Below are positions 53,235 through 62,746 of a DNA stretch of 64,000 nt, piece by piece. Within the stretch, counting starts at the first letter, position 1. Each line of letters starts with the position of its first letter. A program made the position numbers and the translations under genes. Source of the stretch: JBEEPE01 sp964489645 (lineage in GTDB: Bacteria > Verrucomicrobiota > Verrucomicrobiia > Chthoniobacterales > Chthoniobacteraceae). The notes below the pieces were generated by a model. That model saw only the letters and a program-made list of their open reading frames with translations. It had not been told where the DNA came from and did not search any database. Where the stretch lies: the NCBI GenBank assembly GCA_964489645.1, contig CAZAZT010000004.1:1-64000 (forward strand), written 5' to 3'.

Positions 53235-54668
53235 TTAGCTGAGGATGGAACGGATGGGGTCCGCGCCTTCGACGCCGACAAGTTTTTGGTCAAGGCCGCC
53301 GTAGGGGAAGGACAGGGCATTGGGATCGACGCCGAGGAGATGCAGAATGGTGGCGTGCAGTTCTTTGACGGTGGTCCTGTCGGTCACGGCCTTGTTGCCG
53401 AGTTCATCGGTGCTGCCGAAGCTGGTGCCTCCTTTGATCCCGCCGCCTGCCAGCCACATGGTGAATCCTGCGGAGTTGTGGTCGCGCCCTGTGCCTTCCT
53501 TGTACTCGGCAGTGGGTTGTCGACCGAACTCGCCGCCCCACACGACGAGGGTCTCATCGAGAAGGCCGCGTTGTTTGAGATCTCGCAGCAGCCCTGCGAC
53601 GGGTAGGTCGGTGTTGCCAGCATGGAAGGTGTGATTCTTCACCAGATCCCCATGTGCGTCCCAGTTGTGGTCGGTGTGATTTCCGCCGGAATAGATCTGG
53701 ATGAATCGAACTCCTCGTTCGACGAGACGCCGCGCGAGGAGGCACTTTTGTCCGAAGTCCTTGGTCCGCTCATTCTCCAATCCGTAGAGCTCGCGGACGT
53801 GGAGAGGTTCATCGTCGAAGGAGAGGGCCTCGGGAGCGGCGGCCTGCATCCGGAAGGCCAGTTCGTAACTCTCGATGCGTGCGGCAAGTTGGGAGTTCTC
53901 TGGATGCCTCTGCAAATGGTTTTGGTTCAGTTGATTGAGCGAGCTGATGAGGAGGCGTTGTTGGGCGTCTGTCACGCCCTCAGGTGGAGCCAGGTCGAGG
54001 ATGGGTGATCCAGAGGAGCGGAACACGGTCCCTTGGAACTTGGCTGGCATGAATCCGGAGGTCCAGTTCTTGGCGCCGGAGATCGGGCCGCCTGAGCGGT
54101 CGAGCATGACCACATAGCCGGGAAGATTTTGGTTCACAGAACCGAGGCCGTAGTTGACCCATGAGCCGAGCGATGGTTTGCCGCTCAGGATCGAGCCGGT
54201 GTTCATCTTGAGCATCGCGGATCCGTGGAGAGGAGATTCGGCAACGAGGCTGTGAACGAATGCGATGTCATCGACGCAGTTGGCGATGTTCGGGAACAAG
54301 TCGGACACCCATTTTCCTGACTGACCACGTTGCTGGAATTTCCAGCGAGGCTCGACAATGCGGCCCTCGTTTTTTGATCCTCCGCGGCCCTTGGTTTCGA
54401 TGCGGATGGTCATCCCGTCCTTCCCGAGGAGATCGGGCTTGTAATCGAATGAGTCGATGTGGCTGGGGCCGCCGTACATGAAAAGGAAGATGACGCTCTT
54501 CGCCTTTGGTGCATGCGTCGGGACGAGCGGGGAGGTTGCGGCGAGACCTTCTCGGCTGAGCATTCCGGCGAGGGCGAGTTGCGCGAAGCCACCGGCGGCG
54601 GTGGACAGCAGTTCGCGGCGTCGAAGGTTGCCGCAGAAAGTGCGTTGGATGGGGCGATGGTGGCTCAT
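53235..54668 (-). CDS. DUF1501 family exported protein
   Basis: 477 residues with an N-terminal export signal (RRRELLSTAAGGFAQLALAG, Tat-like). DUF1501 belongs to the alkaline phosphatase/sulfatase-like fold. Landmarks: SVIFLFMYGGPSHIDSFDYK, PLHGSAMLKMNTGSILSGKP, PSLGSWVNYGLGS, LARRLVERGVRFIQIYSGG, and LVVWGGEFGRQPTAE. Enzymatic activity has not been shown for the family, and the sulfatase formylglycine motif is absent. The ATG overlaps the stop of the upstream DUF1549/DUF1553 gene by four bases (ATGA), the usual gene pair in PVC bacteria. Confidence 0.92.
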   Translation of the reverse strand: MSHHRPIQRTFCGNLRRRELLSTAAGGFAQLALAGMLSREGLAATSPLVPTHAPKAKSVIFLFMYGGPSHIDSFDYKPDLLGKDGMTIRIETKGRGGSKNEGRIVEPRWKFQQRGQSGKWVSDLFPNIANCVDDIAFVHSLVAESPLHGSAMLKMNTGSILSGKPSLGSWVNYGLGSVNQNLPGYVVMLDRSGGPISGAKNWTSGFMPAKFQGTVFRSSGSPILDLAPPEGVTDAQQRLLISSLNQLNQNHLQRHPENSQLAARIESYELAFRMQAAAPEALSFDDEPLHVRELYGLENERTKDFGQKCLLARRLVERGVRFIQIYSGGNHTDHNWDAHGDLVKNHTFHAGNTDLPVAGLLRDLKQRGLLDETLVVWGGEFGRQPTAEYKEGTGRDHNSAGFTMWLAGGGIKGGTSFGSTDELGNKAVTDRTTVKELHATILHLLGVDPNALSFPYGGLDQKLVGVEGADPIRSILS

Positions 54669-57601
54669 TCGAGGTAGATGAATTCGTTCATGTTGAGCAA
54701 CAGGAGGGCAACACGTTGGAGCGCATCTTCTGGGCTCAGGGCCATCTGTTGCCTGAATGCTTTGTGGGCGGTGAGGACTGTGCTCATTTCTGCTTGAGAC
54801 GGAGTGCGTTGAAGCGTGAGTCGGAGACCGTGGCGAATGGCTGTCTCTGGGTCTGGTCCTGATTCCTTGGTGACGCGATCAGCGAGGAGTCGGGCGTGGT
54901 CGGCCATGAAGTCGGAGTTGAGCATCCCGAGCGCTTGCGTGGGGACGGTGCTGACGAATCGCATCGCGCAGGGAGTGTCGGTGGGGGCTTGGTCGTGTTC
55001 TGCGAGGAGCGGGAGGGAGAGACTGCGTTTGACGTGTACGTAAATGGTTCTCCTTGAGGTCTCTGTCGCAGACTGTTTGGGCCAACCGCGACCGGGGACA
55101 GACTGGGTGTTCAGGACTTCCTGCGGCAGGGGCGGATGGACGGGCGGCCCATGCATTTCCTGCAGCAGGGTGCCTGAAACGGAGAGAACGGAGTCGCGGA
55201 GCTCTTCTGCGGTGAGTCTGCGCATCGGGAACCGGCTGAGCAGAAGGTTTTCGGGGTCTTTGGCGATCTGATCCGCTGTGGCGTTGGAGGATCGGAGATA
55301 GGCATCCGATGTCATGATGATGCGGTGCAGCGATTTGTGGCTCCCCCCATTCCGGAGGAACTCGTTCGCGAGCCAGTCGAGGAGTTCTGGGTGTGAAGGC
55401 TGGTCTCCGAGTCTGCCGAAGTCGGTTGAGCTGGGGACGATGCCTCGGCCGAAGTGATGCTGCCAGATGCGGTTGACCGCGACGCGTCGGATGAGGGGAT
55501 GCTTGGGGTCCGTCATCCAAGTCGCGAGAGCTAAGCGACGCCCTGAGGAGATGCGGGTTTCGATCCGTTGGATGCTTGGAGTTTTTGGCAGATCGTTGAG
55601 CGATTGCAGGATCGTGGGGAAGGCCGGCTGAACGGCATCGCCTTTTGCGGCAGGGTTGCCTCGGCGATGGATGTGGAGTTGCGCAGGGACGGGGATTTCG
55701 GACACGGCGTTCAGGGGAATGCCGACCTCGCGTTGCGCTTCTTCGAGCCAAGCGGTGCGATTGGATTTCAGCAGGTTCAGCAGGTCGCCTCCTGCCTCTT
55801 TGTTCAGGGGTTTGAGAAGATCGTTCCCAAGTTTTTTGAGATGCCCTTCCCGGCGAAGGTGCGGAGAGAGACCTTTCCTGAGGGCGGGAAATGCGGTTGC
55901 TCCTGCGGCGCGTAAGGTTTTGATGCAGATGAGGTTGGTTCCCGTGTGAAGGAGGCTGATCGCCTTTGGAGGTAAGTCGATGATACGTCGGCCCTCCGGG
56001 AGGGATCTGCCTTCGAAGGCGGGTGATCCATTGATGAAGATCTCGGTTTCTCCGGCGTATTCGAGGTCGAGATGGATGACCTTCGGAACGTCGGAAACGC
56101 CGAAGAGGGCGCGCAGCCAGATCGGATTTCCGCGCGCGACGTCGGGTGAACCGGAGGTCTTCCACTCCACGGGATCGAAGTTCTCTGCGCGCCAGTTGGG
56201 AGCGGGTTCCGAGGTGGAATAGCTCCACGCGTTCTCTTTGCCGGATTCCGGTTCAACCAGTGCGGGTTGTTCTTTGATGGGATCGAGGTCTGAGGTTGCG
56301 CGATGCAGAAGGTTCGAGAGGCGGTCATGGGTCGCATCAAGAGCGGAGAGTTTGGATGCGCGCAGTTGTTCCAGTCGGGCACGATCCGTTTCGTCAGCCC
56401 AGATGACCGGCCGATTCCGAGTGATCGCGTAGTCCTTCACGCCGTGGAAGAAGGACATGAAGCTGTAGTAATCCTTTTGCGTGATCGGATCTTTCTTGTG
56501 GTCGTGGCAGCGGGCGCATCCAAGGCTCATCCCGAGGAACGCTTCGCCGGTGACTTGGACGATGTCCGCGAGGACGTCGTACTTTGCGAGCATGGCGTCA
56601 GCGGGGCTGATGTCGCATTGCATCACGCGGAGGAAGCCGGTTGCGGTGAGGGATTGGCGCGTGGGCTGGGGGATCTCGTCGCCAGCGATCTGTTCGGTCA
56701 CGAAGCGATCGTAGGGGATGTCCGCATTGAACGCGTCGATCAGGTAGTCCCGATATCGCCAGATGTTCTCTTTTGCGCCGTCATATTCGAATCCTTCGGT
56801 CTCAGCGTACCGGATCACATCCATCCAGTGACGCGCCCATTTTTCGCCGTAGTGCGGGCTGGCGAGGAGACGTTCGATGAGGCGCGGCCAGGCATCGTCG
56901 GCGGTGTCGGCGACGAATGCATCCACTTCCTCGGGGGCGGGCGGGAGGCCGAGGAGGTCATAGGAGGCACGGCGGATGAGTTGTTCTTTGGAGGCGCGAG
57001 GAGATGACGTGAGGTGGGCGTTGGAGAGGCGGGCGTCGAGGAACCGATCGATAGGATTCGATGCGTTTCCGGCGGGCGGTTGGATCGCGGCGACAGCTCG
57101 GTACGCCCACCAATCTGAAGGAGCGAGTTGTGTGGTTTGGGGAGAGGATGCTGGACCTGTTTTCTCCAAAGAGGGGTCGTAGGGGGCGCCACGGCGGATC
57201 CATTCGCGAAGGGTTGCGAGTTGGGAGTCGGCAAGTTTGCCGGACGGGGGCATTTCGTGGTCTGCGTCGCGGTAGCTGACCATTTCGAGCAAGTGGCTCT
57301 TGCTGGTGTCCGAAGGGTTTGATGGGTCGAGCGACGGACCGGAGTCGCCCCCGGCCACTAGGCTGGAACGGCGGGTCAGGTCGAGCCCGCCCTTGGTTTT
57401 CTCTCCGCCATGGCACTTGAAGCAGTGCGAAGAGAGGATGGGGTGGATCTCTTCTCGGAAGAAGCGTGCATCATCTGCCGAGCTGATGGAGGGCCCGATG
57501 AGCGAAGCGGCGGCGAGGGCGAGAGTTCGTCGGAATCGGGATCTTTTCACTGGGCAGGTGGTTAAGCGAGGCAACCCTCGGCGCACTCCGATTTCACGCA
57601 C
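54665..57601 (-). CDS. DUF1549/DUF1553 protein with planctomycete-type cytochrome c
   Basis: 978 residues. Signal peptide (about 1-42; the exact start is uncertain, another possible one is GTG at 57550). PSCyt1 haem domain with HCFKCHGGEKTKGGLDL. DUF1549 (about 165-385) with RRASYDLLGLPPAPEEVDAF and the second haem-like motif CARCHDHKKDP. A beta-sandwich insert (about 500-590: VIHLDLEYAGETEIFINGSP) follows. DUF1553 has LATWMTDPKHPLIRRVAVNR and IVPSSTDFGRLGDQPSHPEL. The insert is absent from the paralogue at 57686-60061. These proteins are proposed to bind or oxidise polysaccharides outside the cell, but this is not proven. First gene of the six-gene minus-strand set. Confidence 0.9.
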   Translation of the reverse strand: MREIGVRRGLPRLTTCPVKRSRFRRTLALAAASLIGPSISSADDARFFREEIHPILSSHCFKCHGGEKTKGGLDLTRRSSLVAGGDSGPSLDPSNPSDTSKSHLLEMVSYRDADHEMPPSGKLADSQLATLREWIRRGAPYDPSLEKTGPASSPQTTQLAPSDWWAYRAVAAIQPPAGNASNPIDRFLDARLSNAHLTSSPRASKEQLIRRASYDLLGLPPAPEEVDAFVADTADDAWPRLIERLLASPHYGEKWARHWMDVIRYAETEGFEYDGAKENIWRYRDYLIDAFNADIPYDRFVTEQIAGDEIPQPTRQSLTATGFLRVMQCDISPADAMLAKYDVLADIVQVTGEAFLGMSLGCARCHDHKKDPITQKDYYSFMSFFHGVKDYAITRNRPVIWADETDRARLEQLRASKLSALDATHDRLSNLLHRATSDLDPIKEQPALVEPESGKENAWSYSTSEPAPNWRAENFDPVEWKTSGSPDVARGNPIWLRALFGVSDVPKVIHLDLEYAGETEIFINGSPAFEGRSLPEGRRIIDLPPKAISLLHTGTNLICIKTLRAAGATAFPALRKGLSPHLRREGHLKKLGNDLLKPLNKEAGGDLLNLLKSNRTAWLEEAQREVGIPLNAVSEIPVPAQLHIHRRGNPAAKGDAVQPAFPTILQSLNDLPKTPSIQRIETRISSGRRLALATWMTDPKHPLIRRVAVNRIWQHHFGRGIVPSSTDFGRLGDQPSHPELLDWLANEFLRNGGSHKSLHRIIMTSDAYLRSSNATADQIAKDPENLLLSRFPMRRLTAEELRDSVLSVSGTLLQEMHGPPVHPPLPQEVLNTQSVPGRGWPKQSATETSRRTIYVHVKRSLSLPLLAEHDQAPTDTPCAMRFVSTVPTQALGMLNSDFMADHARLLADRVTKESGPDPETAIRHGLRLTLQRTPSQAEMSTVLTAHKAFRQQMALSPEDALQRVALLLLNMNEFIYLE

Positions 57602-57685
57602 ATACAGCTATCTGGGAACCACGAACCAGCGGCGGACGCTTGGGTGGGATTCGGAAGGCGGTTCAGGGTGATGGGGAGAGGTGGC
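57602..57685. promoter_or_regulatory. Divergent promoter region between two DUF1549/DUF1553 genes
   Basis: Only about 84 bases separate the two divergent genes, so both promoters must lie here or within the first codons. I see no strong -10/-35 pair or clear operator palindrome. The layout implies shared control. Confidence 0.4.
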
Positions 57686-60061
57686 ATGGAAATGGCGCAA
57701 GGTGGAGGTGTGCAAGAACGGTTCCAGAGCATGGCATCGAGGTGGGGACAGAGCGTTTTAATCGCTTTGCTGGGGGCGTCGATGGGTGGGCTTGTGGCGG
57801 GGGAGATCACCGGGGAGCAGCGGAACTTTTTTGAAAGCCGGATCCGTCCGGTGCTTGTGAAGGAGTGTTTTGAGTGCCACGCAGAGGGCGCAAAAAAGTT
57901 GGGAGGGAAGTTGTATCTTGATGATGCGAAAAAACTTCGGGCAGGGGGTGAGTCCGGTCCTGTTGTTGTCGAGGGGAAGCCCGATGAGAGCTTGCTGATC
58001 CAAGCGATCCGGTATGAGGGGCCAGAGATGCCTCCGAAACATCGCCTTTCCGAGGCGACTGTGAACGATCTTGTTCAGTGGGTGAAGATGGGCGCGCCAG
58101 ATCCGAGAAAGGATGCTGCGGCTTTGCAGGTTGCGGGAAAGGGGGAGGTTCCTGCATCGGAAAAGGAGAGTGTTGAGCGGGCGAAAAAACTTTGGTCGTT
58201 CAACCCTCGTCAGGCGGTTCGGGTTCCAGAGGACCCGACGGGATGGGCGAAGGGCGCGGCGGACGCATTCCTGAGGGCGAGGGCGGTTGCTCGAGGATTT
58301 GGGCCTTCGTTGGACGCCTCGGGTGAGGTGGTGATTCGCCGGTTGCATCATGTGTTGACGGGGTTGAGGCCTTCCATTGAGGAGATACGCGCTTTCGAGG
58401 TTGCGTACGCGGAAGATGCGGACGCTGCGGTTGGGGGTGAGACGGATCGTTTGATGGGATCTGTCCAGTTTGGTGAGCGGTGGGGGCGGCACTGGCTTGA
58501 TGTGGCACGTTTTGGCGAAAGCAATGGCAACGATGGACTCGGCAGGAATCCGACGTTCGCGCAGGCGTGGCGCTATCGGGATTTTGTGATCGATGCCTTC
58601 AATGCGGACATGCCGTATGACCGATTCATCACGGAGCAGATTGCGGGAGATCTTTTGGAAGCGTGTTCTGCGGACGAGGGGGATCGTCGATTGGTGGCTA
58701 CCGGTTTTTTGGCGATTGGAGCGAAGCCGGCGAAGGCGATGAACGACAACTTCGAGATGGATGTTGTCGCGGATCAGATCGGGGTGATTGGCAGCGGGAT
58801 CTTGGGGATCAGCGTTGGATGCGCGCGTTGTCACGATCACAAGCATGACCCTGTTTCGGCGCGGGATTATTATGCGTTGGCGGGGATCTTCAAGAGCACG
58901 GAAACACTTTGGGGCCCTGCTGCATACGAGGCGCTGACTGCGCCGCAGACGCCGCTTCATGTGCTTGTGGCCGCGAGGCCGATCCCTGTGCCGAGTCCGG
59001 ACAAGTTGCCTCAACCGAAGAAGCACGATGAGAAGAAGCCTGCCAAAGCGGCGTTCCCTCAACCGCCCGGCACTCCGCTCGCGATGGGGGTTCGAGATGC
59101 GCGAAAGGTTGCAGACTGTAAGATCAACATTGGTGGTGAATCGAAGAAGCTGGGTCCGGAGGTTCCGCGCGGTTTCCTCGGGGCGCTTGGCGCATTTGGG
59201 GTGGAGATGGGGCTTGGGAGTGGTCGTCTGGAGTTGGCCAAATGGCTGACGCACCCGGAGCATCCGCTGACTGCGCGAGTGTTTGTGAATCGGGTGTGGA
59301 TGCATGTTTTCGGCGCGGGGATCGTGAGGACGCCTGACGATTTCGGGGTGTTCGGGGCGGAACCCATCGATCAGGGGATGTTGGATCACTTGGCGAGCGA
59401 GTTCATCGAGAAGGGTTGGTCTGTGAAGCGGTTGGTTCGTGATCTGGTCACGAGCCATGCGTTTCGTCAGGTGTCACGTGGGACTCCGGCGCTGCGGGAG
59501 GCGGATTCGGAGAATGGAATGGTCATGCGTTACGAGCGGCGGCGCATGGATGCGGAATCTTTCCGGGATGGCGTGTTGCAGGCGGCGGGATTGCTCGAGT
59601 CTTCGCGGCCTGAGGGGTCGGTTGTGATGCATCTGGAAGTGCAGGTGAACCGGATGGGAAGTCTGCATCGGGAAGATTTTCATCGGAGCGTGTACCTGCC
59701 GATGATCCGGAACTCTATGCCGCCGGAGTTGACCCCGTTCAACTTCCCAGACGGGACGACGGTTGCCGGACGACGTGAGGAGACCACCTTGCCTGGGCAG
59801 GCGTTATTCCTTCAGAACGGACGGTTCTTGGATGCAGTGACTGAGCGGATGGCGAGCGGGTTGGTTGCGGCGACGGGGTCAGACCGTGAACGGATCACGG
59901 AGCTTCATCGGCGTGTGTTGGGGCGGGAGGCGCGGGAAGACGAGGTGGAACAGGCGTCGTCGTATGTCACGGGGACAGCGGCGCGGGAGGGCAGTCATTT
60001 TGCGTGGGCATCGCTGTGCCGCACCCTGCTGATGAGCAATGAGTTTCGCTACCTTGATTGA
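57686..60061 (+). CDS. DUF1549/DUF1553 protein with planctomycete-type cytochrome c (second copy)
   Basis: 791 residues from ATG 57686, chosen because GGGGAGAGG lies just before it. The frame is open back to 57644, and ATG 57671 is an alternative. A signal peptide or anchor (about 20-37: SVLIALLGASMGGLVAG) follows. PSCyt1 domain with ECFECHAEGAKKLGGKLYL. DUF1549 with HHVLTGLRPSIEEIRAF, RYRDFVIDAFNADMPYDRF and the motif CARCHDHKHDP. A Pro/Lys-rich linker (VPSPDKLPQPKKHDEKK). DUF1553 with LAKWLTHPEHPLTARVFVNR and ETTLPGQALFLQNG. It lacks the beta-sandwich insert of its divergent neighbour. DUF1501 follows 43 bases later. Confidence 0.9.
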   Translation: MEMAQGGGVQERFQSMASRWGQSVLIALLGASMGGLVAGEITGEQRNFFESRIRPVLVKECFECHAEGAKKLGGKLYLDDAKKLRAGGESGPVVVEGKPDESLLIQAIRYEGPEMPPKHRLSEATVNDLVQWVKMGAPDPRKDAAALQVAGKGEVPASEKESVERAKKLWSFNPRQAVRVPEDPTGWAKGAADAFLRARAVARGFGPSLDASGEVVIRRLHHVLTGLRPSIEEIRAFEVAYAEDADAAVGGETDRLMGSVQFGERWGRHWLDVARFGESNGNDGLGRNPTFAQAWRYRDFVIDAFNADMPYDRFITEQIAGDLLEACSADEGDRRLVATGFLAIGAKPAKAMNDNFEMDVVADQIGVIGSGILGISVGCARCHDHKHDPVSARDYYALAGIFKSTETLWGPAAYEALTAPQTPLHVLVAARPIPVPSPDKLPQPKKHDEKKPAKAAFPQPPGTPLAMGVRDARKVADCKINIGGESKKLGPEVPRGFLGALGAFGVEMGLGSGRLELAKWLTHPEHPLTARVFVNRVWMHVFGAGIVRTPDDFGVFGAEPIDQGMLDHLASEFIEKGWSVKRLVRDLVTSHAFRQVSRGTPALREADSENGMVMRYERRRMDAESFRDGVLQAAGLLESSRPEGSVVMHLEVQVNRMGSLHREDFHRSVYLPMIRNSMPPELTPFNFPDGTTVAGRREETTLPGQALFLQNGRFLDAVTERMASGLVAATGSDRERITELHRRVLGREAREDEVEQASSYVTGTAAREGSHFAWASLCRTLLMSNEFRYLD

Positions 60062-60104
60062 GCCATGCTCGGAGGCATCAAAAACGCTTAAGAGGAGTTT
60101 GAGT

Positions 60105-61457
60105 ATGTTCATGCCATCTCGCCGTCACGTGTTGAAGACCGCTTCGTGCGGGTTTGGTTATTTGGCGCTCGCTGGGTTGGCCGGGGCGGCGACGAGCGCG
60201 CCGGTACAGAGTCCGTCGCTTTTGCCAAGGCCCTCGATCATCGCGCCGCGCGCGAGGCGTGTGATCTTTTTGTGCATGAGTGGTGGTCCCGCTCAGTTGG
60301 ACACCTTTGATCACAAGCCGCAGAGCGGAACCAAGCCGCATCCGGGGTCGGTCACGCCGTTCAGGCAGTATGGGGACAGCGGGATGTGGATCTCGGATCT
60401 GTTGCCGAACATCGCGAGGCACGCGGATCAGTTGTGTGTTCTCAATGCGATGCATGCGGACACGGGAAATCACGCGCAATCCTTCTTGCAGTTGCACACG
60501 GGGGAGCGTCTGCGTCCGTGCCCGAGTCTCGGTTCGTGGATCGCGTATGGTTTGGGAACGGAGAACGACAATCTGCCGGGGTTTCTCAGCCTGAACACGT
60601 CCAAGCCCTCGGTGTATTCTGCGGGTTGCCTGCCATCGATTTACGAGGGAACGCCGATCGGGGTGAACGGGGAGGACATGTCGAAGGCGACGATCCAAGA
60701 CATCGTGGCGAATCGTGGGTCGACGGCGGCTCGTCGAGCGGAGTTGGAGTTGGTCCGTGGGATGAACCAGACGCATCTGCTTGGGAGGGAGGAGGACGGC
60801 CGATTGGATAGCGTGATCCAGACGATGGAGCTTGGGTTCCGGATGCAGGCGGAAGCTCCCGGTTTGCTCGATATCGGGGGCGAATCTGCGGCGACGTTGG
60901 AGCGTTATGGCGTCGGGGTGAACCGGGATGTCGGGACCTGTCGTGCGTCGGATTTTGGGCGGCAATGTCTTTTGGCGAGGCGATTTGCGGAGGCGGGAGT
61001 CCGGTTCATCGAGTTGAACCACGGCAGTTGGGATCAGCATTCGGATCATCGGCGGGATTTGAAGGCGAACTGTGAGGCGACGGATGCGCCGATTGCGGCG
61101 TTGCTAGATGATTTGAGAGAGAGAGGGATGCTGGAGGACACCTTGGTGGTGTGGGGGGGCGAGTTCGGGCGCCCGGGATTGACCCCAGGTGACGGCAAGG
61201 ATGCGACGGGGCACAACGCGCGGGCGTTCACCTTTTGGTTGGCGGGTGGAGGCGTGAAGGCGGGTCACGTTCACGGCAAAACGAATGAGACGGGCGCGGA
61301 GTGCGTCGAGGGCAAAGTCCATTTCAGGGACCTTCACGCGACCATTCTCCATCTGATGGGATTGGATCATGAGAACCTTGCGGTGGTCTCAGGTGGTAGG
61401 AAGGTGCGGTTGACGGGGGTCGAGGGAGGACGAGTGGTCCGCGAGATTTTTGCGTGA
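60105..61457 (+). CDS. DUF1501 family exported protein (second copy)
   Basis: 450 residues from MFMPSRRHVLKTASCG, a twin-arginine-type signal with AGAGGAG eight bases upstream. The frame is open 22 codons further upstream, overlapping the previous gene. DUF1501 landmarks: RRVIFLCMSGGPAQLDTFDH, GNHAQSFLQLHTGERLRP, PSLGSWIAYGLGTENDN, LARRFAEAGVRFIELNHGSW, and LVVWGGEFGRPGLTPG. It pairs with the DUF1549/DUF1553 gene 43 bases upstream, repeating the arrangement of the minus-strand set. The function is not established. Confidence 0.92.
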   Translation: MFMPSRRHVLKTASCGFGYLALAGLAGAATSAPVQSPSLLPRPSIIAPRARRVIFLCMSGGPAQLDTFDHKPQSGTKPHPGSVTPFRQYGDSGMWISDLLPNIARHADQLCVLNAMHADTGNHAQSFLQLHTGERLRPCPSLGSWIAYGLGTENDNLPGFLSLNTSKPSVYSAGCLPSIYEGTPIGVNGEDMSKATIQDIVANRGSTAARRAELELVRGMNQTHLLGREEDGRLDSVIQTMELGFRMQAEAPGLLDIGGESAATLERYGVGVNRDVGTCRASDFGRQCLLARRFAEAGVRFIELNHGSWDQHSDHRRDLKANCEATDAPIAALLDDLRERGMLEDTLVVWGGEFGRPGLTPGDGKDATGHNARAFTFWLAGGGVKAGHVHGKTNETGAECVEGKVHFRDLHATILHLMGLDHENLAVVSGGRKVRLTGVEGGRVVREIFA

Positions 61458-61465
61458 CCGGTGTT

Positions 61466-61486
61466 CTGTCGCGGTGACCGTGACAG
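61466..61486. terminator. Hairpin between convergent genes, possible bidirectional terminator
   Basis: CTGTCGCGG/CCGTGACAG forms nine pairs (one G-T) with a three-base loop, between the DUF1501 stop and the stop of the helical-repeat gene. No T-run follows on either strand, so termination is only suggested by position. Confidence 0.35.
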
Positions 61487-61488
61487 GA

Positions 61489-62739
61489 TCACTGTTTGGG
61501 AGCGGAGCGTGCGCGGCCAGTGAGGCGACGGTATTCTTCGTCCGAGAGGGGGGCTTTTTCCACCCACTCGCGTGCGCCGTCGGGGTTGGTTTGGAAGTAT
61601 TCCTTGGCGACGCGTTCGAGAGCGCCTGAGCGGTGGGAGCTGTTGGTTGGAGGGATGGAAACAGCCCATTCTGCGGCGGATGCAGGATCCTTCGCTGCAG
61701 CGACATCGACGAATCCGCGAACTGCGGCTGCGTAGTCTGGAGAGTTGGCTGGGAGTGATTCCAACCGTTTTGCGGCAGCGCCGGCATCTTTGCGGGAGAG
61801 GTCGCGCAAGGCGGCCTGCATTGCTGCATCACGGATAGCGCCTTGGGGCAGGCTTTCGGCGGTTTTTGCGAGTTCGGACCCGATCCGGAATGCGTCTCGG
61901 TCGGGGATGCGCACGAGTGCGGCTTGGACATCGGGATGGTTCTTCGGATCGACCTTGCCTGAGCGCACCAGTTCTGCGAGAGCGTTATCGCGCATGATCC
62001 CTTCGGGGAGTCGTGCTGCGTAGGCCAATGATTTGGCGGGGTCGGGATCTTTTTCGGCGAAAGCGCGCATCGCGGCGCGTGCAGATTCTCCGGCGTTTGG
62101 CGTGGTGCCGAGTTGATGTGCGACGGAGGCGAAGGTCGTTGGGTCAGAGGAGGCGGATTCTGCGAGAGCTTGGCGTGCGGCGCGCTGCGCGTCGGGGGGT
62201 TGGGTGAGGGTCCAGTTTGCGAACGCGATGGGATCGCGTTTTGCCCATGGTTCGATGAGGCCGCCGGTGAAACTGCGGGCTCCGGGGTTTTGCGTCCACA
62301 GTTCGGCCGCTTTTTCGGGCGCGATTTCGCAGAGCCGAGCGGTGGCGTATTTGAAATCGAAGCGTTCGGAGCGCAGGAAAACCGCGTTATCCATTTCCTG
62401 AGCCAGCATCTTGGAGAGTTGGGCGGAGGAGAGGTAGTTGATGGCGGCCATGATGGTCAGACGATGGTCGGCTTGGGTAAGATCTGGTTGTTTTGCGAGG
62501 GAATCGAGGTCAGCGAGCGAGGGATTCTCAGGGTCTTTGAAACGGGCTGCTGGGAGGTGGTGGGATGCGGTTGAGGCGGGGGTTGGAGCGGGAGAGGGAT
62601 TGGGTGTGGGCGGTTTACGATTCTCGCTGAGTTGCTGAGGGTGTGCGGCGATTTTTGGCGTAGCGTCCGAGGGTTGCGAGCCGATGAAGATGCCGAGGGC
62701 GGCGGAGACGACGCAGACGATGGGGAGCAGCGCGCGCAT
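61489..62739 (-). CDS. Exported helical-repeat protein
   Basis: 416 residues from MRALLPIVCVVSAALGIFIG, a signal peptide or membrane anchor. The frame is open 55 codons upstream into the preceding gene. A Pro/Ser/Thr-rich linker (PPTPNPSPAPTPASTASHH) leads into repeats of about 30-40 residues. They carry a conserved pattern of DP/DxxxA...W/A...LPxGxxRDxA: RDPIAFANWTLTQPPDA, DPDPAKSLAYAARLPEGIMR, KDAGAAAKRLESLPANSPDY, and KDPASAAEWAVSIPPTNSSH. This looks like an alpha-solenoid built from short helical pairs. It begins seven bases after the stop of its paralogue, so the two are co-transcribed. Such repeat proteins are common in Verrucomicrobiota; I know no function. Confidence 0.8.
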   Translation of the reverse strand: MRALLPIVCVVSAALGIFIGSQPSDATPKIAAHPQQLSENRKPPTPNPSPAPTPASTASHHLPAARFKDPENPSLADLDSLAKQPDLTQADHRLTIMAAINYLSSAQLSKMLAQEMDNAVFLRSERFDFKYATARLCEIAPEKAAELWTQNPGARSFTGGLIEPWAKRDPIAFANWTLTQPPDAQRAARQALAESASSDPTTFASVAHQLGTTPNAGESARAAMRAFAEKDPDPAKSLAYAARLPEGIMRDNALAELVRSGKVDPKNHPDVQAALVRIPDRDAFRIGSELAKTAESLPQGAIRDAAMQAALRDLSRKDAGAAAKRLESLPANSPDYAAAVRGFVDVAAAKDPASAAEWAVSIPPTNSSHRSGALERVAKEYFQTNPDGAREWVEKAPLSDEEYRRLTGRARSAPKQ

Positions 62740-62746
62740 GAGTCGG

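Noticed and set aside
57758..59458. Open frame of 566 codons opposite the second DUF1549/DUF1553 gene
   Set aside because: Arg/His/Pro-rich antisense shadow; the plus-strand protein has clear haem motifs and domains.
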